From Olsenella_K sp050953285 (GTDB lineage: Bacteria > Actinomycetota > Coriobacteriia > Coriobacteriales > Atopobiaceae): DNA of 64,000 nt. Location of the stretch: contig JBMNMK010000003.1 in the NCBI GenBank assembly GCA_050953285.1, positions 1 to 64,000 on the forward strand, in the 5' to 3' direction. Shown here piece by piece: positions 43,234-51,665 of the stretch. Positions within the stretch are counted from its first letter, which is position 1; the number at the start of each line of letters is the position of its first letter. Position numbers and translations under genes: made by a program. The notes under the pieces were generated by a model, which was not told the DNA's origin, searched no databases, and saw only the letters and a list, made by a program, of their open reading frames with translations.

Positions 43234-44229
43234 CTACATCTCCGAGTTGCCGCCGAAGATCTCCGACACGGACTTGTTGAGGTAGACGTGTGCGATAGCG
43301 TCTGCCAGCTCGTCGGCAACGGAGATCTGCTTGATCTTGGAGCCGGGCTGGTTGGCGACGGCGCACGGAATTGCGTCGGAGACCACGCACTCGACGATGG
43401 GGGCGTTCTCCAGGCGCTCGATTGCCTGGCCGGAGAAGATGCCGTGCGTGGCAGAGATGTAAATATCGCCCGCGCCCATCTCCTTGAGCTTGTTGATGGA
43501 TCCGACCAGCGTACCGCCGGTATCGATCATGTCGTCGTTCACGATGCAGGTCTTGCCCACGATGTCGCCGATAACGCCCATGACCTCGGCGGCGTTGTGC
43601 TTAGGACGGCTCTTGTGCGCAATGGCGACCTCGCAGCCCAGGTAGTCGGACAGGCGCTTGGCAACCTTGGCGCGACCCATGTCCGGAGAAACCACCACGG
43701 TGTTTGACCAGTCAAAGTCCTTGGTCTTGAAGTAATCGCCAAAGAGGTAGAGCGCCGTGAGGTGGGTCAGCGGAATGTCAAAGAAGCCCTGGATCTGGTT
43801 GGAGTGCAGGTCAAGTGAAATTACGCGATCAACCCCTGCAGCCTCCAAGAGATTTGCCACCAGACGTGCGGTGATGGGCTCGCGACCTGCTGCCTTGCGG
43901 TCCTGGCGCGCATAGCCGTAGTGGGGGATCACTGCAGTGAAGCTCTCGGCGGATGCGCGTGTGGCGGCGTCGGCAACAATGAGCGTCTCCATGAGGAGGT
44001 CGTTTACGTTTGGTCCTGCGAGACTCTGGATGAAGAAGACCTCGGCGCCGCGGACGGACTCTTCAAAGCGCGCGTATGTCTCGCCATTGGCAAACTTCTC
44101 CATCTTGAGACCGGAGAGCGGCAGGTGCAGTACGCGGGCAATTCTATCGGCAAGCGCGGGGTTGCCTGATCCGCTGTAGAGCTTGATTTGCTTATGGACC
44201 ACAATGGGATCGCAGAGACTCTCGTACAT
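43234..44229 (-). CDS. prs: Ribose-phosphate pyrophosphokinase (PRPP synthase)
   Basis: 331 residues. IKLYSGSGNPALADRIA start, IPHYGYARQDRKAAGREPIT (ATP-binding), LDLHSNQIQGFF (metal-binding His) and the PRPP loop CIVNDDMIDTGGTL. Makes PRPP from ribose 5-phosphate and ATP for nucleotides, His and Trp. Starts immediately after the glmU stop (0 bp gap) with AGGAAGAGG inside the glmU end: the common glmU-prs operon. Confidence 0.97.
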   Translation of the reverse strand: MYESLCDPIVVHKQIKLYSGSGNPALADRIARVLHLPLSGLKMEKFANGETYARFEESVRGAEVFFIQSLAGPNVNDLLMETLIVADAATRASAESFTAVIPHYGYARQDRKAAGREPITARLVANLLEAAGVDRVISLDLHSNQIQGFFDIPLTHLTALYLFGDYFKTKDFDWSNTVVVSPDMGRAKVAKRLSDYLGCEVAIAHKSRPKHNAAEVMGVIGDIVGKTCIVNDDMIDTGGTLVGSINKLKEMGAGDIYISATHGIFSGQAIERLENAPIVECVVSDAIPCAVANQPGSKIKQISVADELADAIAHVYLNKSVSEIFGGNSEM

Positions 44230-45621
44230 CTAATCCTCTTCCTCGAGCTTCTTGAAATACTCGGTTGCCCAACCCTCGCTGATATATTGACGAGACCGCT
44301 CAAGTGCCAGTGCACCTGCGGGAACGTCCTTAGTTATGCAGGAGGCTGCACCAATGAGGGCGCCATCTCCTATGGTCACCGGTGCCACCAACATGGTGTC
44401 TGAGCCCACAAACACGCGGTCACCTATCTCTGTATGGCTCTTGTGCTTGCCATCATAATTGCAGGTAATGGTGCCACCGCCTATGTTGACACCCTCGCCC
44501 AACGTGGCATCTCCTATGTAGCTCAAATGCGGCACCTTAGAGCCCTTGCCCACGGTAGAGCCCTTGATCTCCACGTGCGTGCCCGCTTTGGAGCCTTCCT
44601 GGAAGTGTGCTCCGCCGCGCAGATACGCGCGAGGACCGCAGTTGACATAGTCATCTACCTGGGAATCTACAACGATGGTCTCATCTAAGACGACGTGGTT
44701 GCCTATGGTTGCGTTCTTCAGGCGACTGTCGGGGCCTATGGTGCACTCCTCGCCCACGGTGGTGGTGCCCAAGAGATAGCAGCCCGGCCAGATGGTGGTG
44801 TCTTGGCCAATGGTCACGTCAGGGCCAATCCAGACCTGGTCGGGGTCGATGAGGGAAACGCCCTCATTCATGTGGTGCTCATTGATGCGCCGCTGCAAGA
44901 TCTTGCCCGCCTCTGCAAGCTGCACGCGGGAGTTCACGCCGAGAAGTTCCTGGTAGTCCGGGCAGTGCATGGCACCCACACCCAGCTGCGCGCGACGCAG
45001 GATTGCCACCATATCGGTGAGGTAGAACTCGTGCTGGACGTTGTTGTCCTGGATCTCACCAATGTGGGCCACGAGCGCTTGTGCGTCAAAGGCGTAGACG
45101 CCGGGGTTGCACTCTGTGAGTGTCTGGCGCTGCTCCTCCGTGCAATCCTTGTGTTCGATAATGGCCTCTACCTTGCCGTTCTTATCGTACACGACGCGGC
45201 CATAGCCGGTTGGATCAGGCGGTGTCATGGTGAGCATGCATGCTGCGTCGTCGCCTGATTCCAGCTGGTCTACCAGCGCGCGAACGGTATCTCCTTTGAG
45301 CAGGGGAGAATCTCCGTAGAGCACCACGACGGTGCCGTCTTGAATGTGTGCAGCCTCGAGGGCTACCTTTACGGCATGACCCGTACCCAAGCGCTTGGTC
45401 TGCTCGACACTTTCCACGCCATCAAGCGTGTCCAGATAGGAGCGGACTTCGTCTGCTCCCGAGCCAACTACGCAGACCGTGCGATCCGCGCCCGCATCTT
45501 GTGCGGCACGGATGGCCCAGCCAACGAGCGGCTTTTCTAAAAGTGTATGCATTACCTTGGGATGGTGGGATTTCATGCGCGTTCCCTCGCCAGCGGCGAG
45601 AATGATCGCGGTTATGGGCAT
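44230..45621 (-). CDS. glmU: Bifunctional UDP-N-acetylglucosamine pyrophosphorylase / glucosamine-1-P acetyltransferase
   Basis: 463 residues from ATG 45621 (GGAGGGTCAAGC upstream). The N-terminal LAAGEGTRMKSHHPKVMH is the uridylyltransferase signature, with LYGDSPLLKGDTV the nucleotide site. The C-terminal half is a left-handed beta helix of hexapeptide repeats (VTIGQDTTIWPGCYLLG; VGSDTMLVAPVTIGDGALIG) that carries acetyltransferase activity. Supplies UDP-GlcNAc for the cell wall. Confidence 0.97.
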   Translation of the reverse strand: MPITAIILAAGEGTRMKSHHPKVMHTLLEKPLVGWAIRAAQDAGADRTVCVVGSGADEVRSYLDTLDGVESVEQTKRLGTGHAVKVALEAAHIQDGTVVVLYGDSPLLKGDTVRALVDQLESGDDAACMLTMTPPDPTGYGRVVYDKNGKVEAIIEHKDCTEEQRQTLTECNPGVYAFDAQALVAHIGEIQDNNVQHEFYLTDMVAILRRAQLGVGAMHCPDYQELLGVNSRVQLAEAGKILQRRINEHHMNEGVSLIDPDQVWIGPDVTIGQDTTIWPGCYLLGTTTVGEECTIGPDSRLKNATIGNHVVLDETIVVDSQVDDYVNCGPRAYLRGGAHFQEGSKAGTHVEIKGSTVGKGSKVPHLSYIGDATLGEGVNIGGGTITCNYDGKHKSHTEIGDRVFVGSDTMLVAPVTIGDGALIGAASCITKDVPAGALALERSRQYISEGWATEYFKKLEEED

Positions 45622-46022
45622 TGCTTGACCCTCCATAAGAGAAGCTCTGGTTCTCTGTGCGCATATGCGCATACACCTAAACTATAACTCATTGACGGTC
45701 GTTCAAAACGCTCGGAATGGTCAGCGGCGGGCGGTCACACGGACGCTTCACCCCCTCACTACGCGACCTACAAAAAACGTTCGTGTGCGTACGAACGCTG
45801 CAGCGTGGCAGGTGTGTGGGGTGCGCAGGTGTGTGGGGTGGTGCGGGCGGGTGGTTGCTACGGCGTCGCCGGGAGCGTGGCGCGTGCATGGGGCTGCTGG
45901 CGTCGTGGCGCTGCGGGTGCGTGAGGTTGCGGGCACGTTGCGTGATGTGGGCTGGTAAGCTGTCAAGCGGAGTTGCCTGTTCGTCAATCCGACAGGCAGG
46001 CTATGACAGATAGGAGTGCATA
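45622..46022. other. Intergenic region with a CGTTCGT dyad
   Basis: No supportable gene in about 400 bp. CGTTCGT (45778-45784), 6 bases, ACGAACG (45791-45797) is a perfect 7-bp dyad following an AAAAAA run. The half-site order differs from an SOS box (GAAC, 4, GTTC). 45800-45960 is a G-rich stretch of GTGCGGG-like words. Confidence 0.5.
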
Positions 46023-46268
46023 ATGCTAACGATTTATGCAACAATGCAGTGCCCCGATTGCCGTGCTGCTGTTCATGAGCTGAGCGAGAAGGGCATGGGC
46101 TTTACGCTCGTGGAGATAGAGGAGCTCAAGAACCTAAAACGCTTCATGAATGTGCGCGATGCTCATCCGGGAGCGTTTGCCGAGGTCAAGAACAAAGGCA
46201 TTGGTGTGCCGTGCTTTGTGAAAGACGACGGTACCGTGACGCTCGGCTTGGAAGAAGCGCTGGCTTAA
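46023..46268 (+). CDS. Glutaredoxin-like protein
   Basis: 81 residues. LTIYATMQCPDCRAAVHEL has a CPDC redox motif at residues 9-12, and IGVPCFVKDDGTVTLG supplies the cis-proline strand. The fold length fits a compact glutaredoxin. Ribosome-binding site AGGAG. Probably a small dithiol reductant; the partner is not evident. Confidence 0.85.
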   Translation: MLTIYATMQCPDCRAAVHELSEKGMGFTLVEIEELKNLKRFMNVRDAHPGAFAEVKNKGIGVPCFVKDDGTVTLGLEEALA

Positions 46269-46314
46269 CCCGGCGCAGCGGCACACTTTGGAAAAAGGCG
46301 GCTCGCCGCGCACA

Positions 46315-46332
46315 CTTCTCCATGAACCGTCG
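46315..46332. repeat. Single copy of the CTCCATGAACCGTC repeat
   Basis: CTTCTCCATGAACCGTCG, sharing 14 or more bases with the cluster at 24121-24225 and also followed by a T-rich run (TTTTTGTGTTTTGG). 46269-46452 holds no gene. Confidence 0.7.
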
Positions 46333-46452
46333 TTTTTGTGTTTTGGGCGCCTGCCAACCGTACGATGGGCGATGGCGGTAGGCTGCTGCGATCAGGTTTA
46401 TATGGGCAAACGCTCGCGCGCGTCTGTAGATACATTGTTGGCACTTTTGTAG

Positions 46453-46481
46453 TTACGTTTGCTTGCAAAGTTTGCTACACT
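46453..46481 (+). promoter_or_regulatory. tRNA-Gln promoter
   Basis: TTACGT (46453-46458), 17 bases, TACACT (46476-46481) with an upstream TGC (extended -10), 25 bases before the tRNA. Confidence 0.5.
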
Positions 46482-46506
46482 TATCAAGCTTTCGAGCATC
46501 ACACAG

Positions 46507-46581
46507 TGGGGTATCGTCCAGTGGTTAGGACACGGGTTTTTGGTGCCTGTAACCTAGGTTCGAATCCTAGTACCCCAGCCA
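46507..46581 (+). tRNA. tRNA-Gln (anticodon UUG)
   Basis: Cloverleaf read by eye: acceptor TGGGGTA/TACCCCA, D arm GTCC..GGAC, anticodon stem CGGGT/GCCTG with loop TTTTGGT (anticodon TTG at 46540-46542, G37), T arm with TTCGAAT, discriminator G and an encoded CCA (46579-46581). Reads CAA. Followed by a terminator. Confidence 0.96.
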
Positions 46582-46590
46582 GTGAACACA

Positions 46591-46622
46591 AAACCAGGGT
46601 AGTTGCAGCTACCCTGGTTTTT
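46591..46622 (+). terminator. Terminator after tRNA-Gln
   Basis: AAACCAGGGTAG pairs with CTACCCTGGTTT (12 bp perfect, 6-base loop), continuing into TTTTTC. Confidence 0.93.
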
Positions 46623-46657
46623 CTTTACTCAAATGTTCCGCGCCCGCGCCACCCCCG

Positions 46658-47572
46658 CTACGCGTCAAACGCAGCGCAGATGGCGTCCAAAAGCATGACG
46701 GCAAACGTCTGTGCATCGCTGATGGTGAACGTGCCATCGTAGCTGGACTCGTTCAAGGGCAGCTGCACGCGTACGACGGGTACGGCATCCTCGCTGCTCT
46801 CGAGCGCGGTCCGAAGCCTCATTGGCAGCGTATCAATGTCGTCCATAAGCACGTTAGGAACCGAAGAATCCGCTGGCAGAGGGGAAGAAGCTATCACCAA
46901 CACGGCCTTATCGCCTGGACGCGCCAAAGACGGCGATTCAATGATGTCCAGCCCGCTCTTGTCGTTGGTGGCCGATGCCAAATTCCAAATGCGACCAGCC
47001 ACGTTTCTGGAAATGGGGTCCTCGGCGGTGATGGAGAGCTTCACGGACTCCAGCACGTTTGCCGCGCGCGCAAAGCCCATGGCGCCCAGCGGGTGCGGAC
47101 CGATTGCGGGTTTACCGGCCCAAACGTGGTGCAGGCGCTCGATAGCATCAAAGGTGTCGGGAAACGCCATGCCGTCGGCCAGCGCGCCAATGTTTTCCTG
47201 GAACTGCTTCACGGCTGCCTCGGTGTGCACGCCGTAATAGCCGTCCACGACGCCTGCCGAGAAGCCCAGGATGTTGAGGCACGTTTGCAGCTGCCGCACG
47301 TCCGCGCCGTGAAAGTTGGGAAGACGCAGGTAGAGGGTCCTATCGCCCATCTTGTAGCCCTCGTCGACCAAGCACGACCAGGTGGCGGAGTCCACCTCTT
47401 GCCCCAAGGAGAGCCCGTGGTCAATCCTAAAGCGCGCCACGGCGGTGGCGGTTGAGGTGCCAAAGCGCTGCGCGTCCGTCTCTTCTGCGGCTATGTCATA
47501 TCCAAGCGCGCACAGGCGATCCTGCACGTCTTCTACGGCGGCTCCCTGAGCTCCTGTGGTAATTGGTTCCAT
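46658..47572 (-). CDS. Protein with two peptidoglycan-binding domains
   Basis: 304 residues. Two PG_binding_1 repeats: GAAVEDVQDRLCALGYDI ... FGTSTATAVARFRIDHGL (residues about 8-55), and VRQLQTCLNILGFSAGVVDG ... VHTEAAVKQFQENIGAL (about 90-130). The C-terminal 150 residues (ARAANVLESVKLSITAED ... FAVMLLDAICAAFDA) are unrecognised. No signal peptide or membrane helix is visible. In other actinobacteria two such domains are fused to an amidase (CwlM); no amidase motif is seen here. AAGGA site. Confidence 0.75.
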   Translation of the reverse strand: MEPITTGAQGAAVEDVQDRLCALGYDIAAEETDAQRFGTSTATAVARFRIDHGLSLGQEVDSATWSCLVDEGYKMGDRTLYLRLPNFHGADVRQLQTCLNILGFSAGVVDGYYGVHTEAAVKQFQENIGALADGMAFPDTFDAIERLHHVWAGKPAIGPHPLGAMGFARAANVLESVKLSITAEDPISRNVAGRIWNLASATNDKSGLDIIESPSLARPGDKAVLVIASSPLPADSSVPNVLMDDIDTLPMRLRTALESSEDAVPVVRVQLPLNESSYDGTFTISDAQTFAVMLLDAICAAFDA

Positions 47573-47660
47573 CTGCGTTCCTTATGCGTTTGGGCCGAGG
47601 TCAGCCAACTAGCTACCAATATTTCAAACTACAAATACTGCAACTTACGAATAGTGCAAC

Positions 47661-48743
47661 TTACGAATTTCTCTCAACAAAGAAGTCTGCCATAGAGCAG
47701 AGGGTCTCTTGCGCGTCGCGGGCAAGCGGCGCGGCCATGAGCTCGCGCTTTGCCTGGGCGATAAGTTCGTGCGCGTAGCGGCGTGCATCTCTTACGGCGC
47801 CGGTGGCGTCCATGATGGCTACGGCATCCGCAAGTTCGCCCGCGTCCTGCGTGTGTGAGGCGAGAAGTGCCACGAGCTCCTGGCGTTTCTCGCCAGAGAG
47901 GCGCTCCAGCGCCTGCACCACAACGAGCGTACGCTTGCCCTCCGTGATGTCGCTTCTCCAGTCCTTGCCCTGGGCGGCGCCATCTCCTACCAAGTTGAGC
48001 AGATCATCTTGGATCTGGAAGGCCAGGCCAGCGGACATGCCAAACGCGCGCAAGGCCTCTACCTGCGCATCGGTGGCACCAGCGGCAATGGCACCCATAG
48101 CAAGCGGCGAGGCGGCAGAGTAGTAGGCCGTCTTGTGCGAAGCCATGTAGAGGTAGTCATCCACCGAGATGTCCCAGCGCTCGTCGCGAGCCCAGCCTAG
48201 ATCGAGCGCTTGGCCCTCGAGCGTGCGCTCCTCCATGCTCAGAAGTTCCTCAAGCAGGCGCAGGCGAACATCAGGCGCAAACTCGGTGGCGCGGATCAGG
48301 CGGGCAAAGGTGGCTACCAGCGCGGAATCGCCCACGTTGAGCGCCACGCCGATACCCTCTTCTACGTGCACACATGCGGCTCCGCGCCGGGTTTCTCCCT
48401 CATCTGCAATGTCGTCGTGGATGAGTGCGGCACTCTGAAAGAGCTCCACGGCAGCTGCCACGGTAAGCGCGCATGCGTCGGAGCCGCCAGAGGCCTGGGC
48501 GCCCAAGAGTGCCAACGCCGGACGCGTTCTCTTGCCGCCGCGAGCCACAAAGCCGTCGAGGGGCGAGAAAAGATACCTCGAGAGGTCGTTCTTCTCGCCC
48601 GCGTGAGCTGTAGCTGTGGCGTCCTGGCCGTGGGGAAGCCCGCCGTGGGGAAGCTCGCCATGCGGAAGGGCGGCCATCACGGCGGTGTCTATCTGCGGGC
48701 GCTCGCGGATGAGGAATTCTTGGAAGAGAGAGCCGGCGGACAT
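47661..48743 (-). CDS. Polyprenyl (trans-isoprenyl) diphosphate synthase
   Basis: 360 residues. First Asp-rich motif LIHDDIADEGETRRG, RGGKRTRPALALL upstream, second Asp motif FQIQDDLLN. Condenses isopentenyl units; product length cannot be fixed by sequence alone (quinone side chain or undecaprenyl precursor). The N-terminal 70 residues include a tandem LPHGELPHGGLPHG repeat and a linker encoded between two inverted GGGCGAGAA words (48561-48600), not expected in the family. 1 bp after the galE stop, so co-transcribed. Confidence 0.88.
   Translation of the reverse strand: MSAGSLFQEFLIRERPQIDTAVMAALPHGELPHGGLPHGQDATATAHAGEKNDLSRYLFSPLDGFVARGGKRTRPALALLGAQASGGSDACALTVAAAVELFQSAALIHDDIADEGETRRGAACVHVEEGIGVALNVGDSALVATFARLIRATEFAPDVRLRLLEELLSMEERTLEGQALDLGWARDERWDISVDDYLYMASHKTAYYSAASPLAMGAIAAGATDAQVEALRAFGMSAGLAFQIQDDLLNLVGDGAAQGKDWRSDITEGKRTLVVVQALERLSGEKRQELVALLASHTQDAGELADAVAIMDATGAVRDARRYAHELIAQAKRELMAAPLARDAQETLCSMADFFVERNS
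48561..48600. repeat. Inverted pair of GGGCGAGAA words inside the polyprenyl synthase gene
   Basis: GGGCGAGAA at 48561-48569 and TTCTCGCCC at 48592-48600, 22 bases apart; the enclosed DNA encodes the linker DLSRYL. Next to it (about 48626-48670) 15-bp repeats encode LPHGG units. Confidence 0.85.
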
Positions 48744-48744
48744 G

Positions 48745-49800
48745 TTATCCCTCGAAGCCGTTGGGATTGTGCGACTGCCAGTTCCAGGAGTCGCGGCACA
48801 TGTCGTCGATGGTGTATTTGGCCTGCCAGCCCATCTCCTTGAAGGCCTTGGAGCAGTCCGCGTAGTTGGAGGTCACATCGCCGGGGCGGCGCGGGTCAAT
48901 CTGGTAGGGGAGATCCTTGCCACATGCTCGCGAGAAGGCCTTGATGATCTCCAAGACCGAAGTACCCTTGCCGGTACCCAGGTTGAAGATCTCCACGCCC
49001 GTGCGACCGTTCATCCACTTGAGGGCGGCTGCGTGGCCAGAAGCTAGGTCGCAGACGTGGATGTAGTCGCGCACGCCCGTGCCGTCGGGCGTGTCGTAGT
49101 CATTGCCAAAGACGTGGACGCACTCACGCTTGCCCACCGCTACTTGCGCAACGTAGGGCAGAAGGTTGTTGGGGATACCCTTGGGGTCTTCTCCCATAAG
49201 TCCGGAGGGGTGCGCGCCAATGGGGTTGAAGTAGCGCAGCAGCACCACGTTCCACTCGGCATCTGCCGTGTGGAGATCGGTCAATATCTGCTCGATCATC
49301 CATTTGGTCCAGCCATATGGGTTGGTAGCGGGCTTTTTGGGGCTCTGCTCGGTGAGAGGTAGAGAATCTGGGTCACCATAGACCGTAGCCGAGCTGGAGA
49401 AAATGATGTCCTTGCAGCCGTGGGCGCGCATCACGTCTACCAGCGTGAGCGTGTTGCCCAGGTTGTTGGTGTAGTACTCAATGGGCTTGGAAACGGATTC
49501 ACCCACGGCCTTGAAGCCGGCAAAGTGAATCACGCGGTCGATGGGATGCTCGTTAAAGATAGCATCCAGAGCTGCGCGATCGTTAACATCTGCCTGCACA
49601 AAGCTCAAACGCGCGGCCGCGTTGTGGCCGACGATGGTCTTGATGCGGTCAATGACCTTTGCGCTTGCGTTGGAAAGGTCGTCGACAATAACGACGCTAT
49701 AGCCGTTCTGCAGCAGCTCAACAGCGGTGTGGCTGCCAATGAATCCGGCGCCACCGGTCACCAAAACACAGGTATTCTGCGGATCTTTCTTCTCTGCCAT
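48745..49800 (-). CDS. galE: UDP-glucose 4-epimerase
   Basis: 351 residues from ATG 49800 (AGGAGGAG upstream; the frame continues to 49872). VLVTGGAGFIGSHTAVELL binds NAD, SSSATVYGDP and NPYGWTKWMIEQIL supply the catalytic Ser/Tyr-x-x-x-Lys. Interconverts UDP-glucose and UDP-galactose. In an operon with the polyprenyl synthase gene, an unusual neighbour. Confidence 0.95.
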   Translation of the reverse strand: MAEKKDPQNTCVLVTGGAGFIGSHTAVELLQNGYSVVIVDDLSNASAKVIDRIKTIVGHNAAARLSFVQADVNDRAALDAIFNEHPIDRVIHFAGFKAVGESVSKPIEYYTNNLGNTLTLVDVMRAHGCKDIIFSSSATVYGDPDSLPLTEQSPKKPATNPYGWTKWMIEQILTDLHTADAEWNVVLLRYFNPIGAHPSGLMGEDPKGIPNNLLPYVAQVAVGKRECVHVFGNDYDTPDGTGVRDYIHVCDLASGHAAALKWMNGRTGVEIFNLGTGKGTSVLEIIKAFSRACGKDLPYQIDPRRPGDVTSNYADCSKAFKEMGWQAKYTIDDMCRDSWNWQSHNPNGFEG

Positions 49801-49970
49801 TTCTCCTCCTAAAAAGGACGATTGCATGGTGCACGCGCCACGCGTGGCATGAACCTGACATGTTGCCTCCACGTTGCGTTGTACGTGCGTATGAAAGTAT
49901 ACGTCCTTATGGCTGCATCGGGCGAGAAGACAAAACCGCTATAAACCTCATATGGAGGTAGCGCCCACGT

Positions 49971-50231
49971 TTACAGGGCGCAGCTGCTCCCGCGATCATC
50001 CGAATACCCGCCACCCAAGGTGTACTTCTTGGCGGCGTGCAGGTAGTTGATCTCACGTATCTCCAGCTCACCGTCTATGTAGGGCTGATACATAGCGGCT
50101 ATGCTGCCCACGCCCATGCTGCATCCACTGCAATTCTCGCAGCTGGAATCGTCGCACCACGAAAGCGCCTTGTTCACAATTTTTATACGCTCTTCTCGTG
50201 TGGTGTCTTTAATCAAAATGCTCTTTGCCAT
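49971..50231 (-). CDS. Small cysteine-rich protein, unknown function
   Basis: 86 residues. SWCDDSSCENCSGCSMG contains a C-x4-C-x2-C-x2-C cluster that could hold zinc or an iron-sulfur centre. Hydrophilic otherwise. GGGGG-AAG site before the ATG. No family recognised. One GGGCGAGAA word lies in the 170-bp gap towards galE (49920-49928). Confidence 0.65.
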   Translation of the reverse strand: MAKSILIKDTTREERIKIVNKALSWCDDSSCENCSGCSMGVGSIAAMYQPYIDGELEIREINYLHAAKKYTLGGGYSDDRGSSCAL

Positions 50232-50420
50232 GCTTCCCCCTCACCCTCACTCACGTTATACCCCGCGCATCCGCTTGTTGAATGCACGTCTTTCATGTGT
50301 GAAGCAGACGTAGCCATGCTGTGGTATGTCTGCAAAGAGCGGCGACGCACCCAGGCGCTAGAGCCAGAAATGCTACCATGCCAGTCTTGGTTGGCGTGCG
50401 ATCATCTCCAGGAGGTCGAT

Positions 50421-51665
50421 GTGACAACAATGAAATTGCTTGCTCCTGCTGGAGGTCTTGAGCAGTTGGAAATGGCACTGCACTTTGGTGCGGACGAGGT
50501 CTTTTTGGCTGGTCACGAATGGGGCATGCGCGCACGCAGTGACAATTTTTCGCGAGAAGAACTTGCGCACGCGGTCACGCTGGCACATGAAAAGGGTGTC
50601 TCCGTGCATGTGACCATCAACACTATGATGTTTGACTCTGACACCGATAGGTTGCCAGACTACCTGACGTATCTGGACAAAATTGGCGTAGACGCAGCTA
50701 TTGTGGCAGATCTGGGCGCCATTGCGCTGGTTCGTGAGTTTGCGCCGCACGTGGAAATCCACGTGAGCACGCAGGCATCCGTGATGAACACGCTGGCTGC
50801 GCTTGAGTATGCGCGGCTGGGCGCCAAGCGCATCGTGCTGGCCCGTGAGCTGGAGATTTCTGAGATCAAAGAGATGCGTCGCCGCCTGGATGAAGCGGGG
50901 CACAACGACCTTGAGCTGGAGGTTTTTGTCCACGGATCCATGTGCATGGCCGTTTCTGGCCGCTGCCTGATGTCATCTGAGATGGTCGGCCGGTCTCGCG
51001 GTGCCAACTTTGGCGCTTGCACGCAGCCGTGCCGCTGGAGCTACAAACTGGTGGAGCAGCTCAAGCCAAACGAGCGCCAAATGCCCATAGAAGATGATGG
51101 TAAATGGAGCTATATCCTCTCAAGCAATGACCTGGCTATGCTCGATCACCTAGATGACCTGGCAGATGCAGGTGTGACAGCCATAAAGATAGAGGGCCGC
51201 GCCAAGGGCGCTTACTACACAGCCATGATCACCAATGCGTATCGGCATGTTTTGGACGGCGCCGACCCCGCGCCTTGGATGCCCGAGCTCGATGCCACCA
51301 GTCATCGACCCTTCTCAACAGGCTTTTTCTATAAGGAGCCCACGCAAAACCCCGGCGACATAGACTATCTGCGCGAGAAGATCATGGTGGCCACGGTGCT
51401 TTCCTGTAAAGAGGCGCCCACCGGCGATCCCACCATGCCCACTGGCTACATAGTTGAGCTGCTGTGCCGCAACAAAGCCCAGGTGGGAGACACGCTTGAG
51501 GCCGTGTGCGTCGGACAAGACGTGCGGCCGCTTACGCTTCAGGGTCTTGAGCACTGGGATGCTGTGGCTCATTGGGAGCATGTGAATGAGATGGCAAGAG
51601 CGATGGAGCGCTACCGGATTGTGTCTCCTTTCCCCATGGAGCCACTGGATATTCTTCGTCTCTAG
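50421..51665 (+). CDS. U32 peptidase-family protein (RlhA/TrhP-like RNA hydroxylation factor)
   Basis: 414 residues from GTG 50421 (AGGAGG 5 bases upstream). MKLLAPAGGLEQLEMALHFG is the U32 start, EVFVHGSMCMAVSGRC ... GACTQPCRW the conserved Cys-rich signature, and AIKIEGRAKGAYYTA the family motif. U32 proteins such as TrhP and RlhA hydroxylate tRNA or rRNA, and older names call them collagenase-like peptidases. The last 134 bp are overlapped on the opposite strand by the helicase gene. Confidence 0.9.
   Translation: MTTMKLLAPAGGLEQLEMALHFGADEVFLAGHEWGMRARSDNFSREELAHAVTLAHEKGVSVHVTINTMMFDSDTDRLPDYLTYLDKIGVDAAIVADLGAIALVREFAPHVEIHVSTQASVMNTLAALEYARLGAKRIVLARELEISEIKEMRRRLDEAGHNDLELEVFVHGSMCMAVSGRCLMSSEMVGRSRGANFGACTQPCRWSYKLVEQLKPNERQMPIEDDGKWSYILSSNDLAMLDHLDDLADAGVTAIKIEGRAKGAYYTAMITNAYRHVLDGADPAPWMPELDATSHRPFSTGFFYKEPTQNPGDIDYLREKIMVATVLSCKEAPTGDPTMPTGYIVELLCRNKAQVGDTLEAVCVGQDVRPLTLQGLEHWDAVAHWEHVNEMARAMERYRIVSPFPMEPLDILRL

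Noticed and set aside
45778..45797. CGTTCGT/ACGAACG dyad as a LexA (SOS) box
   Set aside because: The half-sites are in the opposite order to GAAC, 4, GTTC and the nearby genes are not SOS genes.
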